DNA of 64,000 bases from Pseudalgibacter alginicilyticus (lineage in GTDB: Bacteria > Bacteroidota > Bacteroidia > Flavobacteriales > Flavobacteriaceae). Location: positions 1,550,001 through 1,614,000 of the forward strand of contig NZ_CP012898.1 of NCBI RefSeq assembly GCF_001310225.1. The letters are read 5' to 3'. Position 1 is the first letter of the stretch; every line of letters begins with the position of its first letter. The notes under the pieces are model-generated. The model searched no databases and had not been told where the DNA came from. It saw nothing but the letters and a program-made list of their open reading frames with translations. Shown here piece after piece: positions 63,909 to 64,000 of this stretch. Position numbers and translations under genes: made by a program.

Positions 63909-63972
63909 ATCAATAGATTGTCGAATCCCCATTTTTGATATACGATTTCCAAAGTAATTTGATATTAAAACG

Positions 63973-63980
63973 TATTTTTG
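63973..63980 (+). promoter_or_regulatory. Possible -7 box for a gene beyond the right edge
   Basis: TATTTTTG on the plus strand, pointing out of the window. No coding sequence is visible in the remaining 20 bases. Confidence 0.3.
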
Positions 63981-64000
63981 TGTCTTAAAAATAGGTTTTA

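Noticed and set aside
1-64000. CRISPR arrays, prophage, integrative elements, biosynthetic clusters
   Set aside because: I saw no regular spaced repeats, integrase, transposase, phage structural gene or assembly-line enzyme in the window.

Overview
The window is chromosomal DNA of a marine-type Flavobacteriaceae bacterium (phylum Bacteroidota). The evidence is low GC content, SusC/SusD proteins, a complete Na+-translocating NQR complex, a type IX secretion plug protein and a T9SS-sorted protease, a fused HPRT-adenylate kinase, and promoters of the Bacteroidota type (-33 TTTG, -7 TAnnTTTG) with almost no Shine-Dalgarno sequences. One tRNA-Gly is present. I see no rRNA, CRISPR array, phage or intact insertion sequence.

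Layout. 1-4.4 kb: the end of a sensor kinase, its NtrC-type regulator, a small four-cysteine protein, glutamate dehydrogenase, a GreA/GreB-like protein and a small gene with a probable frameshift. 4.4-4.55 kb: a non-coding stretch with strong RNA-like pairing and a terminator. 5-22.2 kb: an amino-sugar utilisation locus. Its genes are a LacI regulator (A), GH20 hexosaminidase, NagB, a PAPS-type sulfotransferase, a CHR-family anion transporter, an arylsulfotransferase-like lipoprotein, SusD, SusC, NagA, an SSS sodium symporter, a second LacI regulator (B) and a CBM9-like protein. 22.7-37.3 kb: housekeeping and small genes, including tRNA-Gly, two GNATs, M48 protease, GpmI, Map, a methyltransferase, ApbE, an ECF sigma factor with a TPR protein, and divergent tesA / ybbAP-like genes. 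37.4-43.5 kb: nqrABCDEF on the minus strand. 43.6-51.2 kb: T9SS plug, ApaG, ArgE, a LETM1-like protein, CotH-like gene debris, Mpl and a TPR protein. 51.4-64 kb: a 2045-residue alpha-2-macroglobulin, DoxX, a lipoprotein, an M64 peptidase, a DUF4136 lipoprotein, a K+ channel, ObgE and the Hpt-Adk fusion.

How the amino-sugar locus seems to work: SusCD imports an oligosaccharide, GH20 releases N-acetylhexosamine, the SSS protein carries it inward, and NagA then NagB convert GlcNAc-6-P to fructose-6-P. No sugar kinase is in the window. Two distinct operators can be read from the DNA. A CAAACGTTTG-core palindrome lies before lacI-A and susC. A TTACGGTAACG motif lies before the SSS-nagA unit and the CBM9 gene.

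The most unusual part is the insertion of three genes linked by sulfo-group or sulfate-like-anion chemistry (cytoplasmic sulfotransferase, CHR transporter, ASST-like lipoprotein) into the sus-nag operon with no sulfatase in view. I infer a sulfo-transfer step in handling this glycan; this is a hypothesis, not a demonstrated function.
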